Below, one piece after another: positions 46,802 to 55,588 of a DNA stretch of 64,000 bases (positions are counted from its first letter, which is position 1; each line of letters begins with the position of its first letter). A program made the translations under genes and the position numbers. The notes beneath the pieces are model-generated. The model searched no databases, was not told where the DNA came from, and saw only the letters and a list, made by a program, of their open reading frames with translations. The stretch comes from Bin87 sp965220265 (GTDB taxonomy: Bacteria > Chloroflexota > Dehalococcoidia > Lucifugimonadales > UBA3495), in assembly GCA_965220265.1 (NCBI GenBank), contig CBDCPM010000004.1:3348001-3412000 (forward strand). Reading direction: 5' to 3'.

Positions 46802-47477
46802 TGTGGCTGCTACGTGCCATCGCCATCCCTGTTGGCGGTATTAATGCCAGAGATCTGCCATGTTCATTGCATCCTTCGGTATTCGTACGCTACCGGCACG
46901 CACGAGCAACCTTCCCTAGGAGTCTGGCCGGGAACCCCGTTTCTACCCAAGCCGTCATTTTCTGAACATCGAATTACGATGTCCTACTAAGTGTATAAGA
47001 CGTATATCGTACACTATGACGCCATATAAGACTGGAATACGTCTCCTTGAATCAGCGGGAAACCCGGACAAATCGCTTTCCGGCCAGACTTATAGAGCGC
47101 AACGGCTAGTCCGAGTTCGATCGCATAACCCATGATAGCACCGGGATTCTGAATAACCTACGGTGTGCGAACATGGTCGGAGAATCCGACGCACATGAGG
47201 AAGACGTGACCGAATATTTCTTGCCGACATTGGAGTACACACCGATAAATTTCTAAGTCAGACCCTCCCTTCCTATGCCAGCACGATTTCCCGGTCGGGA
47301 AATGTTCCGCAGGGTGGAAGGCTGAACCATCAACTGGGTTCCCGCGTCAGCGAATGTACTGTCGTTAATTTGTCCATTGAGCCGTTTCTGGTGTAGATTA
47401 TTCGGCGGCAGCACCTCGTCGCATTGGTCTGGTTGCGGCCGCGTGCATCGGAATATCGCAGTCCTGGAGGGACACCC
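46802..47477. other. Intergenic stretch with one short palindrome
   Basis: No supported gene. A perfect 8-bp inverted repeat ATTTCCCG-GT-CGGGAAAT lies at 47286-47303, about 175 bp before the MetE-like start. It could be an operator or leader hairpin. I looked for cobalamin or SAM riboswitch landmarks and saw none. Confidence 0.35.
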
Positions 47478-48641
47478 ATGGCGGACGCACCCCTGTTCCC
47501 CGTTACCGTGGTCGGTAGTTGGCCCCGCTCCACCGAGCTGATCCGCGCCCTGCGCCGCAAGGAGGCGGGTGAGCTCACACTGGCCGAGTTCAATGAGGTG
47601 GCCGACGGTGAGGTCCTCGCCTGCATCCGTGCCCAGGAAGAGGCCGGCGTCGACATCATCAGCGACGGCGAGCAGCGTCGGGACAACTTCTATTCCTTCG
47701 CGGTGGACAAGCTCACCGGCATGCAGCTGATGAAGGTGTCGGAGCTGCTGGACTACTCCACCGACCGCGCCCGCATGGAAGAGGTTTTGCGCGCCCTGGA
47801 CGTTCCATCCTTCGCCATCAAGAGCCCCATCGTGGTGGACAAAATCGGTAAGCGTCAGGGACTGGCTCTGGATGAGCTGGCTTTCATGCGCGAGCACACC
47901 GACCGCCAGATCAAAATACCGTTGCCCGGTCCCTACATGCTCACCCGCTCCAGCTGGTTCGAGGGTCTTTCCGACAAAGTCTATCCGTCGCCGGAAGACC
48001 TGGCCGAAGACGTGGTCGAGATCCTGCGGGAGGAAATCATCGCCCTGCGCGACCAGGGCTGCGACTTCGTCCAGCTGGACGAGCCCATCCTGAGCCAGGT
48101 GGTGTTCGGCGAAGAGAGCACCGAGACCTTCATGTGCGCCGCGTTGCCCAACCGCCGCGACCCCACCGACGAGCTCGAGATGGCGGTACGGCTGATGAAC
48201 GAGACTCTCGAGGGCATCGACGGCATCCGGACCGGCGTCCACATCTGCCGCGGCAACTGGAGCCGCAAGGAAGAAGTCCTGCTCACCGGCAACTACGGCC
48301 CCATGCTGCCCTACCTCATCCAGATGAACATCGACCAGCTGGTACTGGAGTGCGCTACTCCCCGCGCCGGCGAAATGGAAGTGTTCAAGGAATACAGCAA
48401 CGAGAAGGAGATCGGCCTCGGCGTGGTCAACCCCCGCACCGACGACATCGAACCGGCCAGCCAGATAGTCGAACGGGTGAAGGAACTATTACAGTACTTC
48501 GACCCCGACAAGATCTACCTCAACCCCGACTGCGGTTTTGGCACCTTCGCCGAGCGCAACGTCAACACCCACGAGATGGCCGCCAAAAAGATGCAGGTCA
48601 TCACCGACGCCGCGCAGATCTTGCGCGCGGAGTATGCTTAG
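47478..48641 (+). CDS. MetE-like cobalamin-independent methionine synthase domain protein
   Basis: 387 residues; ATG 47478 after CTGGAGGGAC. It corresponds to the C-terminal catalytic half of MetE (Meth_synt_2): VTVVGSWPRS, DIISDGEQRR, DFVQLDEPIL, GVHICRGNW (zinc His and Cys), LVLECATPRAGE (Glu) and LNPDCGFG (Cys). Stand-alone forms transfer methyl groups to thiols from donors other than methyltetrahydrofolate polyglutamate. The donor here is unknown. It may act with the downstream PaREP1, OsmC and rhodanese genes in sulfur metabolism. Confidence 0.88.
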   Translation: MADAPLFPVTVVGSWPRSTELIRALRRKEAGELTLAEFNEVADGEVLACIRAQEEAGVDIISDGEQRRDNFYSFAVDKLTGMQLMKVSELLDYSTDRARMEEVLRALDVPSFAIKSPIVVDKIGKRQGLALDELAFMREHTDRQIKIPLPGPYMLTRSSWFEGLSDKVYPSPEDLAEDVVEILREEIIALRDQGCDFVQLDEPILSQVVFGEESTETFMCAALPNRRDPTDELEMAVRLMNETLEGIDGIRTGVHICRGNWSRKEEVLLTGNYGPMLPYLIQMNIDQLVLECATPRAGEMEVFKEYSNEKEIGLGVVNPRTDDIEPASQIVERVKELLQYFDPDKIYLNPDCGFGTFAERNVNTHEMAAKKMQVITDAAQILRAEYA

Positions 48642-48679
48642 GCTCACGTCCCAGGAGCATGGCCAGGCGAGGTTGCTTG

Positions 48680-49030
48680 ATGGTTACCCTAGACTACAGA
48701 GAAGCAAGCCGCCAATTGCTGGCACAGGGACTGGAGGAGTTGGCGCGGGGAGACACCCGGCAAGCATCGGAAAAGGGCTGGGGCGCAGCAGCGCAAATGC
48801 TCAAGGCAATTGCTGAGCGGCGAGGTTGGGAGCATAAGCGCCACGTGGCGCTGGGGCGAGTTGTCGGGAGACTGGCCGACGAAACCGGCGATGTGGAAGT
48901 CCGACGTCTCTATCGAGTCGCCAGCGACCTGCACACCAACTTCTACGAGGATCTGGACGAATACGATCACGTAGCTGCCGGTCTGGACGATATTCAGTTA
49001 TTGCTGGACAAACTCGAACGGCTGCCCTGA
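48680..49030 (+). CDS. PaREP1-family protein
   Basis: 116 residues from ATG 48680, 38 bp after the MetE-like stop. Close paralogue of the protein at 14812: ASRQLLAQGLEELARGDTRQA, SEKGWGAAAQMLKAIAERRGW, DLHTNFYEDLDEYD. Helical throughout, no catalytic HEPN motif. Two of the three PaREP1-type proteins in this window sit inside or at the end of metabolic operons, which suggests an accessory role there. Confidence 0.7.
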   Translation: MVTLDYREASRQLLAQGLEELARGDTRQASEKGWGAAAQMLKAIAERRGWEHKRHVALGRVVGRLADETGDVEVRRLYRVASDLHTNFYEDLDEYDHVAAGLDDIQLLLDKLERLP

Positions 49031-49083
49031 TAAACTTACCGAGCATCACGCAAGACGGATCAACGATCACGGAGGAGCTGGAC

Positions 49084-49617
49084 ATGACTCAGGAAGGAAA
49101 CCTCAACGGTCTGCCCCGGGAAAAACTCGCCGAAGTGCTCGACTCCTTCCGCGACCCGGATGTTTTCAACGCGGTTACCGGTCCCTGGAAGTCCCGTGTG
49201 GTCTGGCAGGACGGCATGCGCGCCCGCGCCTACATGCGCAACCACCAGGTCGACATGGATGAACCCGGCGATCTCACCGCTACCGACGTGGCGGCCAGCG
49301 CCCACGAGCAGTTGCTCTCGGCCATCGGCAGCTGCATGACCGTCGGCTTCGTGGTCAACGCCACCAAGCAGGGCGTCCGCATCCACGACTTGGAAGTCGC
49401 CGTGGAAGGCTACTTCGACAACATCCGCAAGTGGGCTGGTGTTGAGGACGAAGGCAATCCCGGCTACGGCAAGATCTCAGCCAAATGCTTCGTTCGCGCC
49501 GACGCAGACGAGGACATCCTCAAGGAAATCTGGCGGCTGGCCGTGGAAGGCTCTCCCGTCACCCAGTCGGTGGTCAACCCCACGTCCGTCGAAACCGAAT
49601 TCGAAATGGTCGGTTGA
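49084..49617 (+). CDS. OsmC-family protein
   Basis: 177 residues. Its OsmC core, QLLSAIGSCMTVGFVVNATKQGVRIHDLEVAVEGYFD (in parts), places the reactive Cys at 84. Family peroxidases use a second Cys in a C-P-V segment; here it reads SPVTQS, so the resolving cysteine is missing from its usual place, and Cys134 (AKCFVRAD) is the only other one. Either a one-Cys thiol peroxidase or a non-peroxidase member. Its last base overlaps the start of the rhodanese gene. Confidence 0.82.
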   Translation: MTQEGNLNGLPREKLAEVLDSFRDPDVFNAVTGPWKSRVVWQDGMRARAYMRNHQVDMDEPGDLTATDVAASAHEQLLSAIGSCMTVGFVVNATKQGVRIHDLEVAVEGYFDNIRKWAGVEDEGNPGYGKISAKCFVRADADEDILKEIWRLAVEGSPVTQSVVNPTSVETEFEMVG

Positions 49618-50390
49618 TGGCAACCTTCGTATCGCCCGATTGGGTCGCCGCGCGCAACGGCCAGTCGGACTATCTGATAATCGATCCCAGGTCGGCCATG
49701 CGCTACCTCATGGGCCACCTGCGCGGCGCCGTCAGCGTCCCGTACAAGAAGCTGCAGGGACCCGATGGGCGGTTGGGATCGCCTGAGCAGCTCTCCGACG
49801 CCTTTGGCGACGTCGGCCTCGGCGACGACGTTACCCCGGTCCTCTATGACCACCAGGACGGCCGCAACGCCGCCATGGCGGCCTGGGTACTGGAGTACCT
49901 TGGGCGTGAAGACGTCCACATCATGGACCTGCGCTACGAAACGTGGAAAGATGACGGCCGCGAGGTGCTTTACCGCCCGGTACCCACCAGCCCGGCCAGC
50001 TTTACGGTCCGGCTCAACCTTGGCATCCGCACCACCCTGGATGATGTGGCAAGTCGGGGGTTCGCCAGTCTGGTGGATGCCCGCACCCCCGAGGAGTTCC
50101 GCGGCGAGGTCGAGATGGATCATCGCCCCGGCCACATCCCCGGCGCTGTCAGCATGCCCCACGCCGACCTCGCGGGTGCGGACGGCAACCTGTACGCCGG
50201 TCAGGACAAAGTGCGGAAACGGCTGGCCGAAGCCGGAATCGCGGAAGGCGAGCCCGTGATAGCCTACTGCCGCAGCGGAATCCGCGCGGCCGTAACGTGG
50301 CTGGCCTTGAACCGGATAGGGTATGACGTAAGCCTGTACGATGGATCCTATGCCGAATGGATGGATAGCGACCAACCGGTAGAAACGTAA
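49617..50390 (+). CDS. Two-domain rhodanese sulfurtransferase
   Basis: 257 residues; ATG 49617 overlaps the OsmC TGA (TGATG). Domain 1 (about 5-115) has DPRSAMRYLMGHLRGA, and its active loop reads YDHQDGRN, with Asp where Cys would be, so it is the usual inactive N-terminal domain. Domain 2 has DARTPEEFRGE, PGHIPGAVSMP and the catalytic loop YCRSGIRA. It transfers sulfane sulfur from thiosulfate or mercaptopyruvate to thiols or cyanide. Coupling to OsmC suggests reactive sulfur handling. Confidence 0.9.
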   Translation: MATFVSPDWVAARNGQSDYLIIDPRSAMRYLMGHLRGAVSVPYKKLQGPDGRLGSPEQLSDAFGDVGLGDDVTPVLYDHQDGRNAAMAAWVLEYLGREDVHIMDLRYETWKDDGREVLYRPVPTSPASFTVRLNLGIRTTLDDVASRGFASLVDARTPEEFRGEVEMDHRPGHIPGAVSMPHADLAGADGNLYAGQDKVRKRLAEAGIAEGEPVIAYCRSGIRAAVTWLALNRIGYDVSLYDGSYAEWMDSDQPVET

Positions 50391-51144
50391 ACTTGTCCGA
50401 ACGCGTGGCCGATAAATTGCTGCGCTGGCCGCGGCGCCTCATACGGGCGTCAGACACACAACCACTCCTCCGGGGGATAACCGGAACGACTAGATAGACT
50501 GGCATACACCCGTGTCCCAGCCCGACCCGACACGTGCTCACTCATATGCGCACGCCGGGAAAGCAGGTTGGCATATGAGCCACGGCGGGCGTCGGGTGTC
50601 TGATCAGGTCGACACACAAGATTAGTTGGGCGATTAGATTTTCACGCCCGCTTCGCGGGGTCACATCGGCGCACCACGCCGTCACGTGTGGTCTGAGCAT
50701 GACTCGCCGGAAGGATTCATCCGGTCTGGACGCTTGTCCGTGTCTGCCCGCTGCTTACCTCATCGGACACTTCGCACGGACAGTTGACCCGATTCAGGCC
50801 ACGCCCACGGGACGCTCGATAAAGACTCAATGTGGGTTTCCCGGATGTACGCGCATCCCAACGTACACCTGTTCCGAGCAGACGAGTCGATTCCTGAATC
50901 CGCCCAAAACGTGTTATGTCCGGCGAGATTTACGCGGTACAATTGCCGTAACTGTTCAGAGTTGATGAGATCTGCGGGCTTTTTGGCCGTTCCCAGAGCC
51001 GTGGCCAAGTAGGCAATTCCGGTGCTGAGCCGATCAGATCCCCTCAAACGTGAACAATTACCAATTGCCGTCGCGCCTTGATTCCGGAACGTCATCGAGC
51101 ATACCGTACAAGACCGACTTCGCACATTCAGTAACGGTGCACTG
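50391..51144. other. Intergenic stretch, nothing supported
   Basis: 750 bp without a convincing gene. A short GC hairpin (CCCGC-TTC-GCGGG at about 50648-50661) is the only structure I see. Confidence 0.35.
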
Positions 51145-51669
51145 ATGGGTAGTCGGTCTCATCGGTTTGTTCGTATAACCGTGCTGGCAGTTGCCCTCGC
51201 GGCGGTGTCATTCGCCTTTGCGGTGATGGCTAAGTCACCTGACATAGCCAGCGCACAAGATACGGAACGATGCGGCGATGGCAAATGCGCAGGTCATCGT
51301 CACCGCGACGATAGCAATTTTTGCGGCGACTGGCATTGCCTTACCAAGGAGCCTCTGATCGACAGTATTGATCCTGAGCCACGCGAGAATACATGGACCA
51401 AGTGGACGACTGAACCCCATAGCCACCCCGATCTTGATCCCAGCAACTACCGGCAAGACCGCGGACGCGGATGTACGGACGCGCAAACTACCGCCCACAA
51501 GAGCGACCCCCTATACGAACCGGACGGTGTAGACGAGATATTGGCTTGTGGAGAAGGGGAACCACCTCTGCCGCCGCCCCCAGAAGAACCTACTGAGGAG
51601 CCCACCGAAGAGACTACCGAAGAACCGACGGAGGAACCGCAGGGTAATCGCGTCTTAATTGATTTTTAG
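51145..51669 (+). CDS. Secreted acidic-tail protein cut by ISAs1
   Basis: 174 residues with a signal peptide (ITVLAVALAAVSFAFAVMAKS) and a short mature domain. That domain has paired Cys/His segments (CGDGKCAGHRHRDDSNFCGDWHC, in parts) that could bind metal. It ends in a Pro/Glu/Thr repeat (EEPTEEP units). The last codons (GNRVLIDF and stop) lie within ISAs1 starting at 51640, so the original C-terminus is missing; originally a wall-spanning repeat or anchor may have followed. Family not recognised. Confidence 0.65.
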   Translation: MGSRSHRFVRITVLAVALAAVSFAFAVMAKSPDIASAQDTERCGDGKCAGHRHRDDSNFCGDWHCLTKEPLIDSIDPEPRENTWTKWTTEPHSHPDLDPSNYRQDRGRGCTDAQTTAHKSDPLYEPDGVDEILACGEGEPPLPPPPEEPTEEPTEETTEEPTEEPQGNRVLIDF

Positions 51670-52877
51670 AAATATGCTAACGTGCCATGATTCATTGACC
51701 ATCGTGAAGGGAAATGGGCATGGCGCAACGTCCCAAGGCAACCATCCTCGAGCATTTCGCCGAGTTGGACGATCCCCGAGTGGAGCGCACCCGACGCCAC
51801 GAACTGGTGGACATCCTGGCCATCGCCATCTGCGCCACCATCTGCGGCGCCGATTCCTGGGTCCGCATCGAGCTCTTCGGCAGGAGCAAGCTGGCCTGGT
51901 TTCAGAGCTTTTTGGAACTGCCTCACGGCATTCCGTCCCACGACACCTTCGGGGATGTCTTCGCTCGCCTGGACCCAGTGCAGTTGCAGAACTGCTGCAT
52001 CTCATGGACCCAGGCCATCGCTGAACTGCTCCCCGGGGAGGTGGTCGCTATCGATGGGAAGACGGCCCGACGGTCCTATGACCGGGCCGGAAAGAAGGGG
52101 GCCATTCACAGGGTCAGCGCCTGGGCCACCCAGCAGACCCTGACCCTGGGCCAGGTCAAGACTGACGAGAAATCCAACGAGATCACCGCCATTCCTCAAC
52201 TGCTGGAGTTGCATGGCTGCATCGTAACCATTGACGCCATGGGTTGCCAGCGTGAGATCGCCCAGCGGATCACCCGGACTGAAGAGCACCCAGGGCGGCG
52301 CCGACTACGTGCTGGCGGTGAAGGAGAACCAGGGTCAACTGTACGAGAGTATTCAGGACCTGTTCGAAGGGGCCGAGGCATTGGGCTTTGACGAGACACC
52401 CTATGACCACGCTCAGACGGTGGACAAGGGACACGGGCGGGTGGAACGCCGGGAATGCTGGGTCATCACCGAGCCGGACTGCCTGGACTACCTGGACCCC
52501 CAAGAGCAATGGCCGCAACTGAAAGCCGCCATCAGGGTGGTGGGCCACCGCACCACCCTGATGGCGACGCCAGCCAACCCCGCTACTACATCAGCAGCCT
52601 GGCCGGCTCAGGAGAACAACTGCTGGCCGCCATCAGGAGCCACTGGAGCATCGAAAACTCGTTGCACTGGACCTTGGACGTGACCTTTCGGGAAGATCAG
52701 TGCCGAGTGCGCAAGGACAATGGCCCACAGAACATGAACATCCTGCGGCAGATCGGACACAACCTCTTGAAAAACGAGACCACCCTGAAAGTGGGCATCC
52801 AGGGCAAACGCCTCCACGCCGGTTGGGACGAGGACTACCTGCTCACAGTCCTCCTCGGATAAGACGCGATTGCCCTG
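51640..52877 (+). mobile_element. ISAs1-family insertion sequence with perfect 10-bp duplication
   Basis: Inverted repeats CAGGG-T/C-AATCGCGTCTT lie at 51640-51656 and 52861-52877. Both flanks carry GGAGGAACCG (51630-51639 and 52878-52887), a perfect 10-bp target duplication. It is inserted in the tail repeat of the secreted protein gene. Confidence 0.93.
51714..52862 (+). pseudogene. ISAs1 transposase with two frameshifts
   Basis: Starts ATG 51714 or 51720. Domain order is DUF4338-like N-terminus (HFAELDDPRVERTRRHELVDIL), DDE core VVAIDGKTARRS, VTIDAMGCQREIA, then after a shift near 52280 ADYVLAVKENQ. After a second shift near 52575 it continues YYISSLAGSGEQL, RSHWSIENSLHWTLDVTFREDQCR. The element has a perfect duplication, so it inserted recently, yet the transposase is broken. 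Either it was moved in trans or the shifts are sequence errors. Confidence 0.85.
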
Positions 52878-52890
52878 GGAGGAACCGTCT

Positions 52891-53343
52891 CATAGTATTA
52901 CAACGACGGGTTATTTGGTAAGATTGTCAGGCGATAGGATGAAGGCTTCAAAGGGGTGGGGTGATGGATGTGGCGGACCTTGAGCGGGTGTATGAGGCCT
53001 TTCAGGATTTCCACGACTACTTCGACTACTTCGCGCCAGCCTTTGGCCGCCAGCAATGGCGGGAGCACAGCCGCCACTATATGCAAGGCCTGCTGGTACA
53101 GTCTCAGGAGCGGCGCAACGCCGAGAACCTCTCGGAGATGGTTCCGGTACCGCCGCGGGCGTTGCAGCGGTTTCTTGCCGAGGCTCGCTGGGACGACGAC
53201 AGCGTGATTGGGCGTGTGCAAGAGTATCTGGGTTCGCGGTTGGATGATCCGCAGGCGGTGTGGGTGCTGGACGGCAGCGATTTCCCCAAGCAGGGGGTGA
53301 AGTCGGTGGGAGTGGCTCGGCAGTATTGTGGGGCGTTGGGTAA
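52891..53343 (+). mobile_element. IS701-family element, 5' part
   Basis: The left end TATTACAACGACGGG (from about 52895) matches the MITE at 44953. It encodes the first roughly 125 residues of an IS701/DDE_5 transposase from ATG 52964: FQDFHDYFDYFAPAFGR, GLLVQSQERRNAENL, ALQRFLAEARWDDD, WVLDGSDFPKQG with the first catalytic Asp. It is cut at 53343 by the second IS5 copy. Confidence 0.8.
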
Positions 53344-53840
53344 GAATCTGTCTACGATCTCTGGAATAGGTTAAGTTGAGACTATGATCAGGGGAGGGGT
53401 AATCATGTCTCATTCCTATCCCAGCGACATCAGCCGGGAGCAATTCGCCCGTATTCTGCCGACGTTGGAGTCGGCCCGCCGGCGGACCAAGCCCCGCACC
53501 GTGGACTTATATGACGTTTTCTGCGGTGTGCTGTACTTCTTGAAAAAAGCGGGTGCCAGTGGCGAATGCTGCCGGCGGACTTCCCCAATTGGCGCACTTG
53601 CTACCAGTATTTCCGGCAATGGAGCGAGCGGCCGGGCCCGGGTCAGGATTCCATTCTGGAGCGTGTCCTAAAAAATCGGTTGGCGCGGTCCGACAAAGCA
53701 ATGGACGGAAAGAGCCGACCAGCTTCTGCATCGTGGACTCCCAGAGCGTCAAGAACACGGACACCGCCGGGCACAAGGGCTATGACGCGGGCAAGAAGGT
53801 GTCCGGAATCAAGCGTCACATCGCGGTGGACACGCAAGAC
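53344..53840 (+). mobile_element. IS5-family copy 2, 5' part
   Basis: Left repeat GAATCTGTCTACGATCT at 53344-53360, preceded by TAA (TNA site). The transposase reading matches copy 1 from 53405 to VSGIKRHIAVDTQ, with A6 instead of A4 near 53540 and A6 instead of A8 near 53670. It stops at 53840, where IS630 copy 2 begins. The 3' half is nowhere downstream. Confidence 0.85.
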
Positions 53841-53842
53841 TA

Positions 53843-55090
53843 GTACCGTTGCCAGGTAGATTTGTAAGAATATAAGAAAGCAGCCATACTTGGGCATGAT
53901 CTTTGTGTGAGGAAGTGCCCAGCCATGGCTGCCATCAAGTATAAAGTAGAGTTGACCGAGGCCGAACGCTCCCGTCTCGATGAGGTGTCCCAGCGAGGCA
54001 AGGCGTCAGTGCGCACCGTGAAGCGGGCGCTGTCGCTGCTCAAGGCTGACCAGGGGCTTCGGGACCGTGAGATAGCCGATGTGCTGTTGGTCAACGCGGC
54101 CACGGTCGCCAGAGCGCGGAAGCGGTACGTGGAGGAAGGACTTGAGGCCGCCATCAATGACCGACCGCGGCCGGGCCAGGAGCGCAAGCTGGACGGCAAG
54201 CAGGAAGCGCACCTGATCGCCATTGCGTGCCGCGCCGCGCCCGCAGGGCACACGCACTGGACACTCCAGTTGTTGGCCGACCAGGTGGTGGAGTTGGAGT
54301 TTGCCGATAGCATCTCCCTGGAGACGGTGCGCCAGATGCTCAAAAAAACGCACTCAAGCCGTGGCAGAAGCAGGAGTGGTGTATCCCCAAGGTGAGCGGG
54401 GAGTTCGTGGCGCGGATGGAGGACGTGCTGGACCTGTACCAACAGGCGTACCATCCGGAGCGTCCGGTAGTGTGTTTCGACGAGACCTCCCGGCAGACGA
54501 GACCTCCCGGCAATTGACTGGGGAGGTGCGTCCGCCCCTGGAGGCTGCCCCGGGACGGGTGGCACGCTATGACACCGAGTACCAGCGCAACGGGACACGG
54601 AACCTGTTCATGATCTGTGAGCCGAGGGGTGGCTGGAGACCTGTGGAGGTGACCGAGCGCCGCACTGCCGTAGACTTCGCGCACCAGATGCGGTGGCTGG
54701 TGGAGGAAGCATACCCTGATGCCTAGGTGGTCCGGCTGGTACTGGACAACCTCAACACCCACAAGCTCGGCGCGCTCTACGCAGCATTTGAGCCCGGCGA
54801 AGCTCGACGCATCGCCCAACGCCTCGAGTTTCATTACACTCCCACGCACGGCAGCTGGCTGAATCCTGTCCTGAGCTTGCCGAAGGGATGGCTGAGATCG
54901 AGTTGAGCGTCTTCAGCAGGGGATGTCTGAACCGCCGTATCAGCGATGAGGCGGAGCTGCGGCGAGAGGTTGCGGCGCTCGAACGCGAGCGCAACGCAGC
55001 AAAATCAGCCATAGACTGGCGGTTTACCACCCAAGATGCTCGCCGTAAGCTCCAATATATCTATCCGACAAGATCAGATTGAAACAGTAC
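53843..55090 (+). mobile_element. IS630-family insertion sequence, copy 2
   Basis: 1248 bp, ends GTACCGTTGCC and (inward) GTACTGTTTC, flanked by TA (53841-53842, 55091-55092). The pre-insertion site was CTAG, as for copy 1. Confidence 0.92.
53925..55082 (+). pseudogene. IS630 transposase, copy 2
   Basis: Same structure as copy 1: N-terminal HTH part, A7 slippage run at 54343-54349, and DDE part in the -1 frame. It carries the same 17-bp tandem duplication after FDETSRQ (about 54479-54512) and the same 23-bp insertion after HGSWLN (about 54865-54887). In addition a GAG codon has become TAG at 54724-54726. It is inactive. Confidence 0.85.
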
Positions 55091-55092
55091 TA

Positions 55093-55530
55093 GGGCCGCG
55101 CGTACAAGCGGGATTGTATCTAATAACTGCGCTGGACGGCGAGACCCGGGCAGCGGTACAAGTGCCAAATCGGCCCTACGAGCTTTGGTCCGGAGCGGGC
55201 AAGGATGGCACGATACCGCCAACTGAAGGGTCAGCAGTATCGGATTGGGCAACAGCTCAACGCGCACTGTTGCTTAATGCAGCGGCCAAGTGGGTAGAAC
55301 TGGTGCCTGACGAGAGCGCACAGGCCAGGCTCGCTGAGATTTCAGGCGAACCTAGACGATACCCATTTTGCCTGGCACGGACCGGCCGACGGCCGCGGGT
55401 CGATCTACTATCGAATCCAAGTACCGACGCTGATCATAGAATTCTAGTCTCAGGGCGACTTGGGCGCCAACGGCGGGCATTATCATTCGATCTACCGTGA
55501 CCCGACCAACAAGTATGGCGCCGGCGCAAA
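55093..55530 (+). pseudogene. DUF3500-family remnant
   Basis: After the IS630 end the plus strand reads ELWSGAGKDGTIPPTEG, LLLNAAAKWVELVPDESAQARLAEI. One base too many then shifts to DDTHFAWHGPADGRGSIYYRIQVPTLIIEF, a TAG, and GGHYHSIYRDPTNKYG. This matches the second half of DUF3500 proteins. The first half is absent, so the deletion that removed it ends at the IS630 border. Confidence 0.65.
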
Positions 55531-55535
55531 CAGAA

Positions 55536-55563
55536 GGGGCCTCGGCTTTCAAGCCGAAGCCCC
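55536..55563 (-). terminator. Terminator of the NHL-gene transcript
   Basis: GGGGC-TCGGCTT and AAGCCGA-GCCCC pair in a 12-bp stem with one C-A mismatch and a tiny loop. On the minus strand it is followed by a T-rich stretch (TTCTGTTT). It lies 26 bp after the NHL-repeat gene stop. Confidence 0.7.
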
Positions 55564-55588
55564 TCAAATACGGGTCGGTTACTGGTGA

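Noticed and set aside
47270..47477. Cobalamin or SAM riboswitch before the MetE-like gene
   Set aside because: The region is short and lacks recognisable conserved boxes; only an 8-bp palindrome is present.
51590..51640. CRISPR-like short tandem repeat
   Set aside because: The repeats are codon-level EEPT units of a protein tail, only a few copies long and without spacers. No CRISPR array is visible anywhere in the window.
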